DNA of 6,926 nucleotides. It comes from Burkholderiales bacterium (GTDB lineage Bacteria > Pseudomonadota > Gammaproteobacteria > Burkholderiales > Burkholderiaceae_C). How positions within the stretch are numbered: the first letter of the stretch is position 1; each line of letters starts with the position of its first letter. The notes under the pieces were generated by a model. That model saw only the letters and a program-made list of their open reading frames with translations, made no database searches and was not told the origin of the DNA. The stretch spans positions 1-6,926 of the forward strand of contig SXXD01000059.1 in assembly GCA_005789685.1 (NCBI GenBank), in the 5' to 3' direction. Position numbers and translations under genes: made by a program. Positions 1-5,921 of this stretch are shown piece by piece.

Positions 1-1
1 A

Positions 2-877
2 ATTTTGGCCGATGGCATGATTGAAGTGGTCTCTGCGGTCAATGCCATGGGTCAGGGCATTGCCACCTCCCTTGCGCAATTGGTGGTCGATGTGTTTGGC
101 GTTGACATTTCGCAAGTGCGCGTTATTTTGGGCGACACCGACCGCGCCAACGGCTTTGGCAGCGCGGGCTCTAGGTCGATTTTCACCGGCGGTTCAGCCA
201 TGCGCGTGGGTGCCGAGAAAACTTTGGACAAAGCTCGCCAATTGGCAGGCCAAGCTTTAGAAGCCTCTGCGTCAGATTTAGCCTATCAAGGCGGCACATT
301 CAGCGTCAAAGGAACCGACCTGAAAATTTCACTGGCAGACTTGGCCAAGCGCCAACCTGAGGCGCGCATCGAAATGCAATCCAGCACCACCGCCAGCGGC
401 CCCACTTGGCCCAACGGGTGTCATATCTGCGAGATCGAACTCAACCCTGCCACGGGCGAAACCAAAGTGGTGTCTTACACCTCGATGAACGATGCAGGCC
501 GCATTGTGAACCCCATGATTGTGGAGGGGCAACTTGACGGCGGCGCCGTGCAAGGCATGGGTCAAGCCTTGTTAGAGGGCATGGTTTATGACGCAGAAAG
601 CGGTCAATTGCTGACCGGCAGTTTGATGGACTATGCGGCACCCCGAGCAGACATCATGCCGGAAATGTTCCATACATTTACCAACCAAACGGTTCCCAGC
701 ACCAACAACGTCTTGGGCGTGAAAGGCGTGGGCGAGTTGGGCACGATTGGTGCAACACCTTGTGTGGTGAATGCCGTGGCTGATGCCATGGCCAGAAATG
801 GCCAAGCCGATAAAGCACCCAAGTTACAAATGCCCATGACACCGTACCGCGTATGGGAATTGCTTCAATCGGCGTGA
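2..877 (+). CDS. Xanthine dehydrogenase / aerobic CO dehydrogenase-like molybdopterin-binding large subunit (C-terminal part)
   Basis: The reading frame is already open at the left edge and ends at TGA 875-877, leaving 291 residues of a protein normally about 700-800 long. It carries the C-terminal half of the molybdopterin-binding domain of the xanthine dehydrogenase family. Visible are an MGQG motif (residues 16-19, the loop that contacts the Mo cofactor), a GDTD block, a glycine/serine-rich GSAGSRS stretch, DAGRIVNP, GQLDGGAVQGMGQAL, and KGVGELGTIGATP near the end. The glutamate in that last motif (codon 734-736) is the position of the family's catalytic base. Such subunits hydroxylate an aldehyde, N-heterocycle or similar substrate, passing electrons to FAD and 2Fe-2S partners. 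The substrate cannot be read from this fragment, because the loop that marks true CoxL (VAYRCSFR) would lie upstream. Its partner subunits would be outside the window. The family call is firm; the reaction is open. Confidence 0.9.
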   Translation: MLADGMIEVVSAVNAMGQGIATSLAQLVVDVFGVDISQVRVILGDTDRANGFGSAGSRSIFTGGSAMRVGAEKTLDKARQLAGQALEASASDLAYQGGTFSVKGTDLKISLADLAKRQPEARIEMQSSTTASGPTWPNGCHICEIELNPATGETKVVSYTSMNDAGRIVNPMIVEGQLDGGAVQGMGQALLEGMVYDAESGQLLTGSLMDYAAPRADIMPEMFHTFTNQTVPSTNNVLGVKGVGELGTIGATPCVVNAVADAMARNGQADKAPKLQMPMTPYRVWELLQSA

Positions 878-928
878 AAAATCTCTGAAGATTTACATAA
901 ATTCAAAGAAGTTTTCAAATTCTACTCA

Positions 929-934
929 TAGAAT
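929..934 (+). promoter_or_regulatory. Possible -10 element (TAGAAT) for the MarR-like gene
   Basis: TAGAAT matches the sigma-70 -10 consensus at 5 of 6 positions. It ends six bases before the ATG at 941, so the predicted transcription start would be the A of the start codon. The surrounding 878-930 is clearly AT-rich. I see no good -35 hexamer at 16-18 bases spacing, so this remains a candidate. Confidence 0.35.
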
Positions 935-940
935 AACCCC

Positions 941-1309
941 ATGAATTCTCAATCCAAATCAGCCAGTGCCAATGCCTACATGCGGTTTCTGCAACTGGCC
1001 AAGTCTGTTCAAGCTTTACCTGATGGGCCGAATTTAGACGCCAATGAAAAAGCATTGCTTGAAGAAATTGCGCTAAGCTGGTTTGAAAACCGTGTCATGA
1101 CTGTCAGAGAAGCCATTGGCCTTAGTCACTTAGGTTCGCCTGCCACCTTGCACAAGCGCATCACTCGTTTGCGTCAAAAAGATTTGTTGAAAACTTTCAA
1201 CCAACCTGAAGACAAGCGCGCCAAGTACCTTATTCCTACCGATCAAACCATCGCCATGTTCCGTGACTTTGGCAAGAAAATGAATTCGGCCCTTTCTACG
1301 GTTGCCTGA
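941..1309 (+). CDS. MarR-like winged-helix transcriptional regulator, 122 aa
   Basis: A short DNA-binding protein with the MarR winged-helix layout. An N-terminal helix (about residues 12-25) is followed by a helix around 34-49 and a second helix containing MTVREAIGLS (53-62). A recognition helix follows around 66-83 (SPATLHKRITRLRQKDLL). The wing is at 84-100 and ends in DKRAKYLIPT, matching the D-x-R-x-K-x-x-x-L-T signature of MarR wings. At 122 residues it is shorter than typical MarR proteins (about 140-150), with little C-terminal dimerisation helix. The ATG at 941 has no Shine-Dalgarno sequence but a -10-like TAGAAT just upstream; ATG 980 is a less likely start. It follows the molybdoenzyme gene after 63 bases and converges on hemW. 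Ligand and target are unknown. Its position near the oxidoreductase gene may be coincidental. Confidence 0.75.
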   Translation: MNSQSKSASANAYMRFLQLAKSVQALPDGPNLDANEKALLEEIALSWFENRVMTVREAIGLSHLGSPATLHKRITRLRQKDLLKTFNQPEDKRAKYLIPTDQTIAMFRDFGKKMNSALSTVA

Positions 1310-1314
1310 CAAAA

Positions 1315-1338
1315 ACAGTGCCTTTTTGAAGGTGCTGT
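1315..1338. terminator. Hairpin between convergent MarR-like gene and hemW, possible bidirectional terminator
   Basis: ACAGTGCCTT (1315-1324) can pair with AAGGTGCTGT (1329-1338) around the loop TTTG. Read on the plus strand this is a 10-bp stem with two G-U pairs, but the bases after it (GTTCAAGG) are not U-rich. Read on the minus strand the two wobble pairs become C/A mismatches, but the stem is followed by a run of T. Either way it sits in the 31-base gap between two convergent stop codons, where a terminator is expected. Neither direction is a textbook terminator. Confidence 0.4.
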
Positions 1339-1340
1339 GT

Positions 1341-2546
1341 TCAAGGTTCTGCTAAAAATAATTCTTGCAGATCGCTTAAAAAATCAAACCCCTTTTCAGT
1401 GGGCCAAACTTTGACCAAGTCTCTGGCCAGCAAGCCTTTGGCTTCTGCCTGTGCCAAACCCTTCTGAATCGAGGTTATGGCCAATCCAGTTCTAGCCATG
1501 TAATCGGTCAAGCTAAAGCCCTCTTTCAAACGCAAGGCATTGAGCATGTACTCAAAGGACAATTCTTCGCGCGACACTTCTTCATGCTGCGTGACAGGCT
1601 CACCTTTCAGGGCTTGCGTCATGTAAAGTTGCGGCTCTCGAAAGCGCACTTGTCGGGTAATGCGATGCGCAAAACTCAGCTTGCTGTGCGCGCCAGCACC
1701 AATGCCCAAATAATCGCCAAATTGCCAATAGTTGAGGTTGTGCCAACACCTATGCCCTGGCTTGGCATAGGCAGACACCTCATACCTTTGCAGACCTTCA
1801 GCGCCTGTCATTTCTGTGATCAAGTCCATCATGGCGTAGGCCTCGTCGTCCTCGGGTAACACGGGCGGATGTTTGGCAAACAGCGTGTTGGGCTCGATGG
1901 TGAGGTGGTAAATGGAAATGTGAGGCGGCTTGAAACTCAAAGCGGTTTGAATGTCTTGCGTCAAATCGCTCTGTGTTTGACCCGGCAGGGCATACATCAA
2001 ATCCAAGTTGAAGGTTTCAAAAGCAGACTGCGCTTCATCAACGGCAGCCATAGCCTGATCGCGGTTGTGCACACGGCCAAGCGCTTTTAAATGCCCGTCA
2101 TTGAAACTCTGCACGCCAATGGACAAACGCGTGACACCGGCCGCACGAAAAGCTTTGAAGCGATCTTTTTCAAAGGTACCCGGGTTGGCTTCCAATGTAA
2201 TTTCAGCTTCTGCTTCTAAAGGCAATCGGGCCCTGATGCCACTGATCAATCTATCGATGCTGCTCGGTGTGAACAAACTGGGCGTGCCCCCGCCAATGAA
2301 AACACTGTGAACAGGTCGACCCCAAACTAAAGGCAAACTGGTTTCTAAATCAGCCAACAAGGCATCGATGTAGCGCTGCTCTGGCATGGCTTGTGAGTTG
2401 TCGCGCCATTCGTGTGAATTGAAATCGCAGTAGGGACATTTTTGAATGCACCACGGCAAATGCACATACAAAGAAAGCGGTGGCAATGATTGCAACTGCA
2501 GCAAGCCAGGCCGCATGGCGTGCACCACGTCAAAGGCTTGTTTCAT
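1341..2546 (-). CDS. hemW: Radical SAM protein HemW (heme chaperone, coproporphyrinogen oxidase-like)
   Basis: 401 residues, close to E. coli HemW (378) along its length. PPLSLYVHLPWC leads into the radical-SAM cluster motif C33-x3-C37-x2-C40 followed by DFNSH. This is the HemW form; true HemN has a C-x-F-C variant. FIGGGTPSL (83-91) is the glycine-rich SAM-binding segment. Further blocks include EANPGT, SIGVQSFN, FNLDLMYALPGQ, TIEPNTLF, YEVSAYAKPGHRCWHNLNYW, GDYLGIGAGAH and the HemN C-terminal domain ending LQELFLAEP. The family binds a 4Fe-4S cluster and SAM and is thought to deliver heme to target proteins. It was formerly annotated as oxygen-independent coproporphyrinogen oxidase. The ATG follows directly after the rdgB stop (TGA then ATG), which suggests translational coupling; Met11 is an alternative start. 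It is the last gene of the rph-rdgB-hemW operon. The rdgB-hemW pairing also occurs in E. coli. Confidence 0.95.
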   Translation of the reverse strand: MKQAFDVVHAMRPGLLQLQSLPPLSLYVHLPWCIQKCPYCDFNSHEWRDNSQAMPEQRYIDALLADLETSLPLVWGRPVHSVFIGGGTPSLFTPSSIDRLISGIRARLPLEAEAEITLEANPGTFEKDRFKAFRAAGVTRLSIGVQSFNDGHLKALGRVHNRDQAMAAVDEAQSAFETFNLDLMYALPGQTQSDLTQDIQTALSFKPPHISIYHLTIEPNTLFAKHPPVLPEDDEAYAMMDLITEMTGAEGLQRYEVSAYAKPGHRCWHNLNYWQFGDYLGIGAGAHSKLSFAHRITRQVRFREPQLYMTQALKGEPVTQHEEVSREELSFEYMLNALRLKEGFSLTDYMARTGLAITSIQKGLAQAEAKGLLARDLVKVWPTEKGFDFLSDLQELFLAEP

Positions 2547-3149
2547 TCAAAGACCCCAGCGCTCACGCATGAGCGCCACCATGGCTTGCGAGGATCGACC
2601 TCGGTGGCTGTTGGCGTTCTTCACTTCCACGGGCAACTGAGCAAAAGTTTTTCCAAATTCAGGCAAGAACAACACGGGGTCAAATCCAAAACCGTTGTCA
2701 CCTAAAGGTTCTCTTGCAATGTCAACCACCACCCGACCCACCGCAATCAAAGGCTCTGGGTCGTAGGCACTTCTAACAGCGACCAAAGTACTCACCATGG
2801 CTGCACGTCGGTTTTCAACAGCAGCCATTTGTTCTAGCACCGCGGTCACATTGTTGGCATCTGATTTTTCATACCCAAATTGTGTGCAATAGTAAGCCGT
2901 ATCTACGCCAGGCAAGCCGCCAAAGGCCTCAATGCACAAGCCAGCATCGTCGGCAACAGCGGGTAATCCACTTTGTTCAGCTGCATGACGTGCTTTGGCC
3001 AACGCGTTTTCAACAAATGTTTTGTAGGGTTCTGCGGCTTCCGAAATATTCAACTCAGACTGGCGGACCAATTGCACATTGAGCGCGCCAAACATGGTTT
3101 GCAATTCGGCCAATTTACCCGCGTTGTTAGACGCCAAAACCATCTTCAT
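2547..3149 (-). CDS. rdgB: Non-canonical purine NTP pyrophosphatase, RdgB/HAM1 family
   Basis: Hydrolyses ITP, dITP and XTP to the monophosphate and pyrophosphate, keeping deaminated purines out of DNA and RNA. The 200 residues match the usual 195-200. SNNAGK (7-12) is the N-terminal nucleotide-binding motif. TFVENALAKARHAA (44-57) is followed by ADDAGL (67-72), whose second Asp (D69) aligns with the catalytic Asp of E. coli RdgB. GFGFDPV (153-159), GKTFAQL (166-172), KN (178-179) and SHRGR (181-185) complete the substrate site. The frame stays open further upstream to 3311, but that stretch lies within rph and is unlike the family. The start at 3149 is set by the family N-terminus and by a GGAG nine bases upstream. 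Its start lies four bases after the rph stop, and its TGA abuts the hemW ATG. Confidence 0.95.
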   Translation of the reverse strand: MKMVLASNNAGKLAELQTMFGALNVQLVRQSELNISEAAEPYKTFVENALAKARHAAEQSGLPAVADDAGLCIEAFGGLPGVDTAYYCTQFGYEKSDANNVTAVLEQMAAVENRRAAMVSTLVAVRSAYDPEPLIAVGRVVVDIAREPLGDNGFGFDPVLFLPEFGKTFAQLPVEVKNANSHRGRSSQAMVALMRERWGL

Positions 3150-3153
3150 GAAA

Positions 3154-3912
3154 TCAAGCTCCGGCGTGCACGTGCGTTTGACGAGATTGCTTTTGCAACT
3201 GCACCAACTCGGCAATGCCCTTTTCGGCCAAAGCCAACAAACTGTCCATTTCTTTGCGAGTAAAAGCCACGCCCTCTGCCGTGCCCTGCACTTCCACAAA
3301 ATTGCCTGCACCCGTCATGACCACATTCATGTCGGTGTCGCACGAAGAGTCTTCGGTGTAGTCCAAATCAAGCAATGCAATGCCATCTTTCAATCCAACA
3401 GAAATGGCCGCCACCGAATCCAAAATAGGAGACTCTGTCAACTTGCCATGGTGAATGAGCCAATCCACCGCATCTTGGGCCGCCACAAAGGCACCCGTGA
3501 TGCTGGCTGTGCGCGTGCCGCCATCGGCTTGCAGCACATCGCAATCGAGGTGAATGGTGCGTTCGCCTAATTTTTTCAAATCAAACACAGCGCGCATGGA
3601 CCGACCGATCAGGCGTTGAATTTCTTGAGTGCGACCACTTTGTTTGCCGCGGGCGGCTTCGCGATCGCCGCGGGTGTGAGTAGCGCGAGGCAGCATGCCG
3701 TATTCAGCAGTGACCCAACCCTCGCCGCTGCCTTTTTTGTGTCCAGGCACCTTCTCTTCCACAGATGCCGTGCACAACACGCGGGTATCGCCAAACTCAA
3801 TGAGCACAGAGCCTTCTGCATGCACGGTGTAACCCCGCGTGATTTTCACGGAGCGCAATTGATTTTGATTCCGGCCATAGGCGCGTGATGAATTGGTAGA
3901 GGAACTGGTCAT
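3154..3912 (-). CDS. rph: Ribonuclease PH
   Basis: Phosphorolytic 3'-5' exoribonuclease that trims tRNA precursors and releases nucleoside diphosphates; it works as a ring-shaped hexamer. 252 residues, slightly longer than E. coli RNase PH (238) because of a serine-rich N-terminus. Family blocks run in order: [16 protein letters not shown] (13-28), [20 protein letters not shown] (31-50), [16 protein letters not shown] (66-81) and [17 protein letters not shown] (89-105). R94 corresponds to the phosphate-binding R86 of E. coli. [20 protein letters not shown] (122-141) holds the second phosphate-binding TR pair, and [13 protein letters not shown] (187-199) the acidic metal-site residues. The ATG at 3912 fits the family N-terminus, but its Shine-Dalgarno is poor. 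Another in-frame ATG lies at 3948, and the frame stays open even further up, into yicC. It is the first gene of the rph-rdgB-hemW operon and is divergent from yicC, as in E. coli. Confidence 0.95.
   Translation of the reverse strand: MTSSSTNSSRAYGRNQNQLRSVKITRGYTVHAEGSVLIEFGDTRVLCTASVEEKVPGHKKGSGEGWVTAEYGMLPRATHTRGDREAARGKQSGRTQEIQRLIGRSMRAVFDLKKLGERTIHLDCDVLQADGGTRTASITGAFVAAQDAVDWLIHHGKLTESPILDSVAAISVGLKDGIALLDLDYTEDSSCDTDMNVVMTGAGNFVEVQGTAEGVAFTRKEMDSLLALAEKGIAELVQLQKQSRQTHVHAGA
3159..3162 (-). promoter_or_regulatory. Ribosome binding site of rdgB
   Basis: GGAG on the minus strand lies nine bases upstream of the rdgB ATG at 3149, inside the last codons of rph. It decides the rdgB start against the longer open frame and implies that ribosomes finishing rph are near the rdgB start. 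Confidence 0.65.
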
Positions 3913-3982
3913 GGTGAAGCGTTGTTTAAGTTTGAGATAATGAGCCATAGGCAACAGGCAGAGCGGCCAAGCCCCCAACTGA

Positions 3983-4003
3983 TCAGCAGTGTCTTGCTGC
4001 TGA
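3983..4003. other. Perfect 7-bp inverted repeat in the yicC leader
   Basis: TCAGCAG (3983-3989) and CTGCTGA (3997-4003) pair perfectly around a 7-base loop. The hairpin ends four bases before the likely ribosome binding site of yicC. There is no U-tract behind it, so it does not look like a terminator. It lies in the 107-base rph/yicC divergent spacer. It could be an mRNA leader structure, a protein-binding palindrome or chance; the sequence alone does not decide. Confidence 0.4.
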
Positions 4004-4007
4004 ATCC

Positions 4008-4014
4008 AAGAAAG
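4008..4014 (+). promoter_or_regulatory. Ribosome binding site of yicC
   Basis: The purine run AAGAAAG resembles the Shine-Dalgarno AAGGAG and ends five bases before the ATG at 4020. This supports that start. Confidence 0.5.
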
Positions 4015-4019
4015 AATCC

Positions 4020-4937
4020 ATGCCAGTTTACAGTATGACCGGGTATGCCAGCGTGCAATCCAGCACGCCTGCCGCAGAGGGAAACACAGATTCCTCAGCT
4101 TACCCAACGGTCCGTTTTGGTTTGGAAATCAGATCGGTCAACAGCCGCTTTTTGGACCTGAGTTTTCGCCTGCCTGACGAACTGCGTCACACAGAGCCTG
4201 CACTTCGTGAACACATCGTTCAGCACATCAAGCGAGGCAAAGTCGAGGTTCGCGCTGTCTATCACAGCAACCAAGATACCGAGCTGACCGATCCTGCCAT
4301 TGGCACGCTCCAAAAACTCCTGAGTTTGCAAAACAAAATCCAGAGTTGGCTGCCCGGTGCACGTGATTTAAGTGTTTCAGATGTCATCAAACTTGCCTCT
4401 CACGAAAAATCAGGCACAGGCCTGAACGAGGCCGACCTCATGCCTTTGGCCACACAAGCGGTTAAAGCGCTCAAAGACGCCCGAGCCAGGGAAGGTGCAC
4501 GTCTGGCCGACATGTTGCAAGATCGTATAGGCCAACTGCGTAGCTTGGCAGAACAAGCGGCGCCCTTGCTGCCCCTGTTGGTTGAACAGCAGCGCCAGCG
4601 CTTCATTGACCGTTGGAACGAGGCCATGGCCTTGTCTGGCGGCACCGTGTCGTCCGATGTCGCCAAAGACCGCGCCCTGACAGAAGCCACTGCTTTTGCC
4701 ATTCGCATCGATGTGGCCGAAGAACTCACCCGATTGGCCTCCCATTTGGATGAACTCAGTCGTTTGATTAAAAAGGGTGGCGACATTGGCAAGCGCTTGG
4801 ACTTTCTCATTCAAGAACTCCACCGTGAAGCCAATACCTTGGGGTCTAAATCGGCCGCCCTGGAACTGACCAACATATCGGTTGACATGAAGGTGCTCAT
4901 TGAGCAAATGCGTGAGCAAGTGCAAAACATCGAATAA
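4020..4937 (+). CDS. yicC: YicC-family endoribonuclease
   Basis: 305 residues, slightly longer than E. coli YicC (287). The N-terminal domain opens with the family signature SMTGYA (5-10), then [17 protein letters not shown] (36-52) and RGKVEV (72-77). The C-terminal DUF1732-type domain has [18 protein letters not shown] (229-246), [22 protein letters not shown] (257-278) and the ending [14 protein letters not shown], nearly identical to E. coli. A serine/threonine-rich insert at about 11-30 accounts for part of the extra length. Family members are endoribonucleases that form oligomers; E. coli YicC affects decay of the small RNA RyhB. The gene is divergent from rph and 50 bases upstream of gmk on the same strand. 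The yicC-gmk order suggests co-transcription, though gmk may also have its own promoter. Confidence 0.93.
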   Translation: MPVYSMTGYASVQSSTPAAEGNTDSSAYPTVRFGLEIRSVNSRFLDLSFRLPDELRHTEPALREHIVQHIKRGKVEVRAVYHSNQDTELTDPAIGTLQKLLSLQNKIQSWLPGARDLSVSDVIKLASHEKSGTGLNEADLMPLATQAVKALKDARAREGARLADMLQDRIGQLRSLAEQAAPLLPLLVEQQRQRFIDRWNEAMALSGGTVSSDVAKDRALTEATAFAIRIDVAEELTRLASHLDELSRLIKKGGDIGKRLDFLIQELHREANTLGSKSAALELTNISVDMKVLIEQMREQVQNIE

Positions 4938-4974
4938 GTCGCCACACTGCTGCACCACAAGCCTCATACCCCAT

Positions 4975-4980
4975 TACACT
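4975..4980 (+). promoter_or_regulatory. Possible -10 element (TACACT) in front of gmk
   Basis: TACACT matches the -10 consensus at 4 of 6 positions and ends seven bases before the gmk ATG at 4988, in the 50-base yicC-gmk gap. No Shine-Dalgarno is present in that gap and no clear -35 hexamer was found. If real, transcription would start at or next to the start codon. Confidence 0.3.
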
Positions 4981-4987
4981 CCTTGCC

Positions 4988-5608
4988 ATGGAATATCCTG
5001 GAAACCTCTACGTTGTAGCCGCTCCCAGTGGAGCGGGCAAGTCCAGCCTGGTGAAGGCCCTGATGGAGCTAGACGCCCGCGTGTTGCCTTCGGTGTCTCA
5101 CACCACCCGCGCCCCCCGTGGCCAAGAAAAGCACGGCCGTGAGTACTTCTTTGTGTCTGAACAAGAGTTTGATGCCATGGTGGCCGGAGATGCCTTTGTG
5201 GAATGGGCCAATGTGCACGGCCACCGTTACGGCACCTCCAAAAAGATGCTGGAAGAGCGTATGGCGCAAGGCTCTGACGTCATTTTGGAAATTGATTACC
5301 AAGGCGCTATTCAAATTCAAAAGATGTATGCCAACGCCATCCTGATCTTCATTCTTCCCCCCAGTTGGGAAGAATTGCGCAGCCGTTTGGAGCGCCGCGG
5401 TGAAGACAGCACCGAAACCATTGAGTTGCGCCTTCAAAATGCGGCCATTGAGCTGGCCCAGGTCAAAGAATTCGACTTCGTTATAATCAACGAAGTTTTC
5501 GATCGCGCCTTGTTTGACCTTAAGGCCATCGTGCACGCTCAGCGACTGAAATATCTAGCCCAGCACCGAGCCCGTGCCGAAACTTTCGAATCCCTCCATA
5601 TCACCTGA
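4988..5608 (+). CDS. gmk: Guanylate kinase
   Basis: Phosphorylates GMP to GDP with ATP, an essential step between GMP synthesis and GTP. 206 residues matches bacterial Gmk. The P-loop [10 protein letters not shown] (11-20) has K18 and S19. The GMP-binding segment [19 protein letters not shown] (37-55) carries R41, R44 and Y53, with E72 and YGTS (81-84) as further GMP contacts. ILEIDYQGA (99-107) is the Walker-B-like segment. The lid arginines lie in [17 protein letters not shown] (133-149), and [11 protein letters not shown] (168-178) matches the C-terminal adenine-side region. The ATG at 4988 lies 50 bases after yicC and has no Shine-Dalgarno, but the protein begins exactly as the family does. 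rpoZ follows after 20 bases. In several bacteria Gmk is inhibited by (p)ppGpp, which would link it to the spoT gene two positions downstream. Confidence 0.96.
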   Translation: MEYPGNLYVVAAPSGAGKSSLVKALMELDARVLPSVSHTTRAPRGQEKHGREYFFVSEQEFDAMVAGDAFVEWANVHGHRYGTSKKMLEERMAQGSDVILEIDYQGAIQIQKMYANAILIFILPPSWEELRSRLERRGEDSTETIELRLQNAAIELAQVKEFDFVIINEVFDRALFDLKAIVHAQRLKYLAQHRARAETFESLHIT

Positions 5609-5618
5609 TTTTTTTACC

Positions 5619-5622
5619 GGAG
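5619..5622 (+). promoter_or_regulatory. Ribosome binding site of rpoZ
   Basis: GGAG lies six bases before the ATG at 5629, inside the 20-base gmk-rpoZ gap. It is the clearest Shine-Dalgarno in the window. Confidence 0.7.
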
Positions 5623-5628
5623 ACCGTC

Positions 5629-5829
5629 ATGGCCCGCATTACCGTTGAAGATTGCCTCGAACAGATCCCTAACCGTTTCCAATTGGTATTGGCTGCTACT
5701 TACCGTGCACGCATGCTAAGCCAGGGCCACACACCCCGAGTCGAAAGCAAAAACAAGCCGGGCGTTACTGCCCTGCGTGAAATTGCTGCTGGCAAAGTCG
5801 GTTTGGAAATGCTGAAAAAAGTAAACTAA
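5629..5829 (+). CDS. rpoZ: DNA-directed RNA polymerase omega subunit
   Basis: 66 residues, the short form I recall as usual for betaproteobacteria; E. coli omega has 91, with the extra at the C-terminus. The N-terminus [20 protein letters not shown] matches E. coli [20 protein letters not shown]. The RAR stretch (26-28) and [12 protein letters not shown] (47-58) are the other omega signatures. Omega wraps the C-terminal tail of beta-prime and helps RNA polymerase assembly. In E. coli its first residues (A2, R3, V4) form part of ppGpp site 1, and A2 and R3 are kept here with Ile in place of Val4. It is preceded by gmk with a 20-base gap and followed by a strong terminator, so it is probably the last gene of this transcript. 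Confidence 0.96.
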   Translation: MARITVEDCLEQIPNRFQLVLAATYRARMLSQGHTPRVESKNKPGVTALREIAAGKVGLEMLKKVN

Positions 5830-5863
5830 TTTCTACATTCAGCCAGGTCATCACGGCCTAGCC

Positions 5864-5898
5864 AAAAAGCCCCAAAGTTTCAAAACCTGGGGCTTTTT
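5864..5898 (+). terminator. Strong Rho-independent terminator after rpoZ
   Basis: AAAAAGCCCCA (5864-5874) and TGGGGCTTTTT (5888-5898) form a perfect 11-bp stem with a 13-base loop. It has a GC core, and the T-run follows the core directly on the plus strand. The 5' A-run makes the element symmetrical, so it could also stop minus-strand transcripts. It begins 34 bases after the rpoZ stop and separates rpoZ from spoT. Confidence 0.9.
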
Positions 5899-5909
5899 CA
5901 CAGTCGCGT

Positions 5910-5915
5910 TACATT
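5910..5915 (+). promoter_or_regulatory. Possible -10 element (TACATT) in front of spoT
   Basis: TACATT matches the -10 consensus at 4 of 6 positions and ends six bases before the ATG at 5922, placing a start of transcription on that ATG. A -35 at normal spacing would fall in the 3' arm of the terminator, and no recognisable hexamer is seen there. It is weak evidence alone, but the layout matches the MarR-like gene and gmk. Confidence 0.25.
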
Positions 5916-5921
5916 TATGGC

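Noticed and set aside
879..894. Small perfect hairpin AAATCT-CTGA-AGATTT just after the molybdoenzyme stop
   Set aside because: Six AT-rich pairs without a following T-run make a weak structure that may simply reflect the AT-rich promoter spacer. I do not call it a terminator.
1341..2546. True HemN (oxygen-independent coproporphyrinogen III oxidase)
   Set aside because: The cluster motif reads CPYCDFNSH, as in HemW, not the HemN form. The length and the pairing with rdgB also fit HemW.
3150..3311. Upstream extension of rdgB to 3311 (54 extra codons)
   Set aside because: The family N-terminus begins at 3149 with a ribosome site, and the extension is the out-of-frame shadow of rph with a Trp/Cys-rich product.
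3079..3570. A 163-codon plus-strand open frame antisense to rph and the start of rdgB
   Set aside because: The opposite strand encodes clearly recognisable RNase PH and RdgB. The antisense product is rich in Cys, His and Arg, has no domain, and has no ribosome site.
3913..4107. Upstream extension of rph into yicC (65 extra codons)
   Set aside because: RNase PH starts near 3912 by family comparison, and the extension would overlap the 5' end of yicC on the other strand.
4410..4967. A 185-codon minus-strand open frame antisense to yicC
   Set aside because: It lies within a gene with strong family similarity, has no recognisable motif, and is a long open frame of the kind often seen opposite real genes at this codon usage.
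5069..5536. A 155-codon minus-strand open frame antisense to gmk
   Set aside because: It is fully inside guanylate kinase, whose motifs are complete, and no family resemblance is seen.
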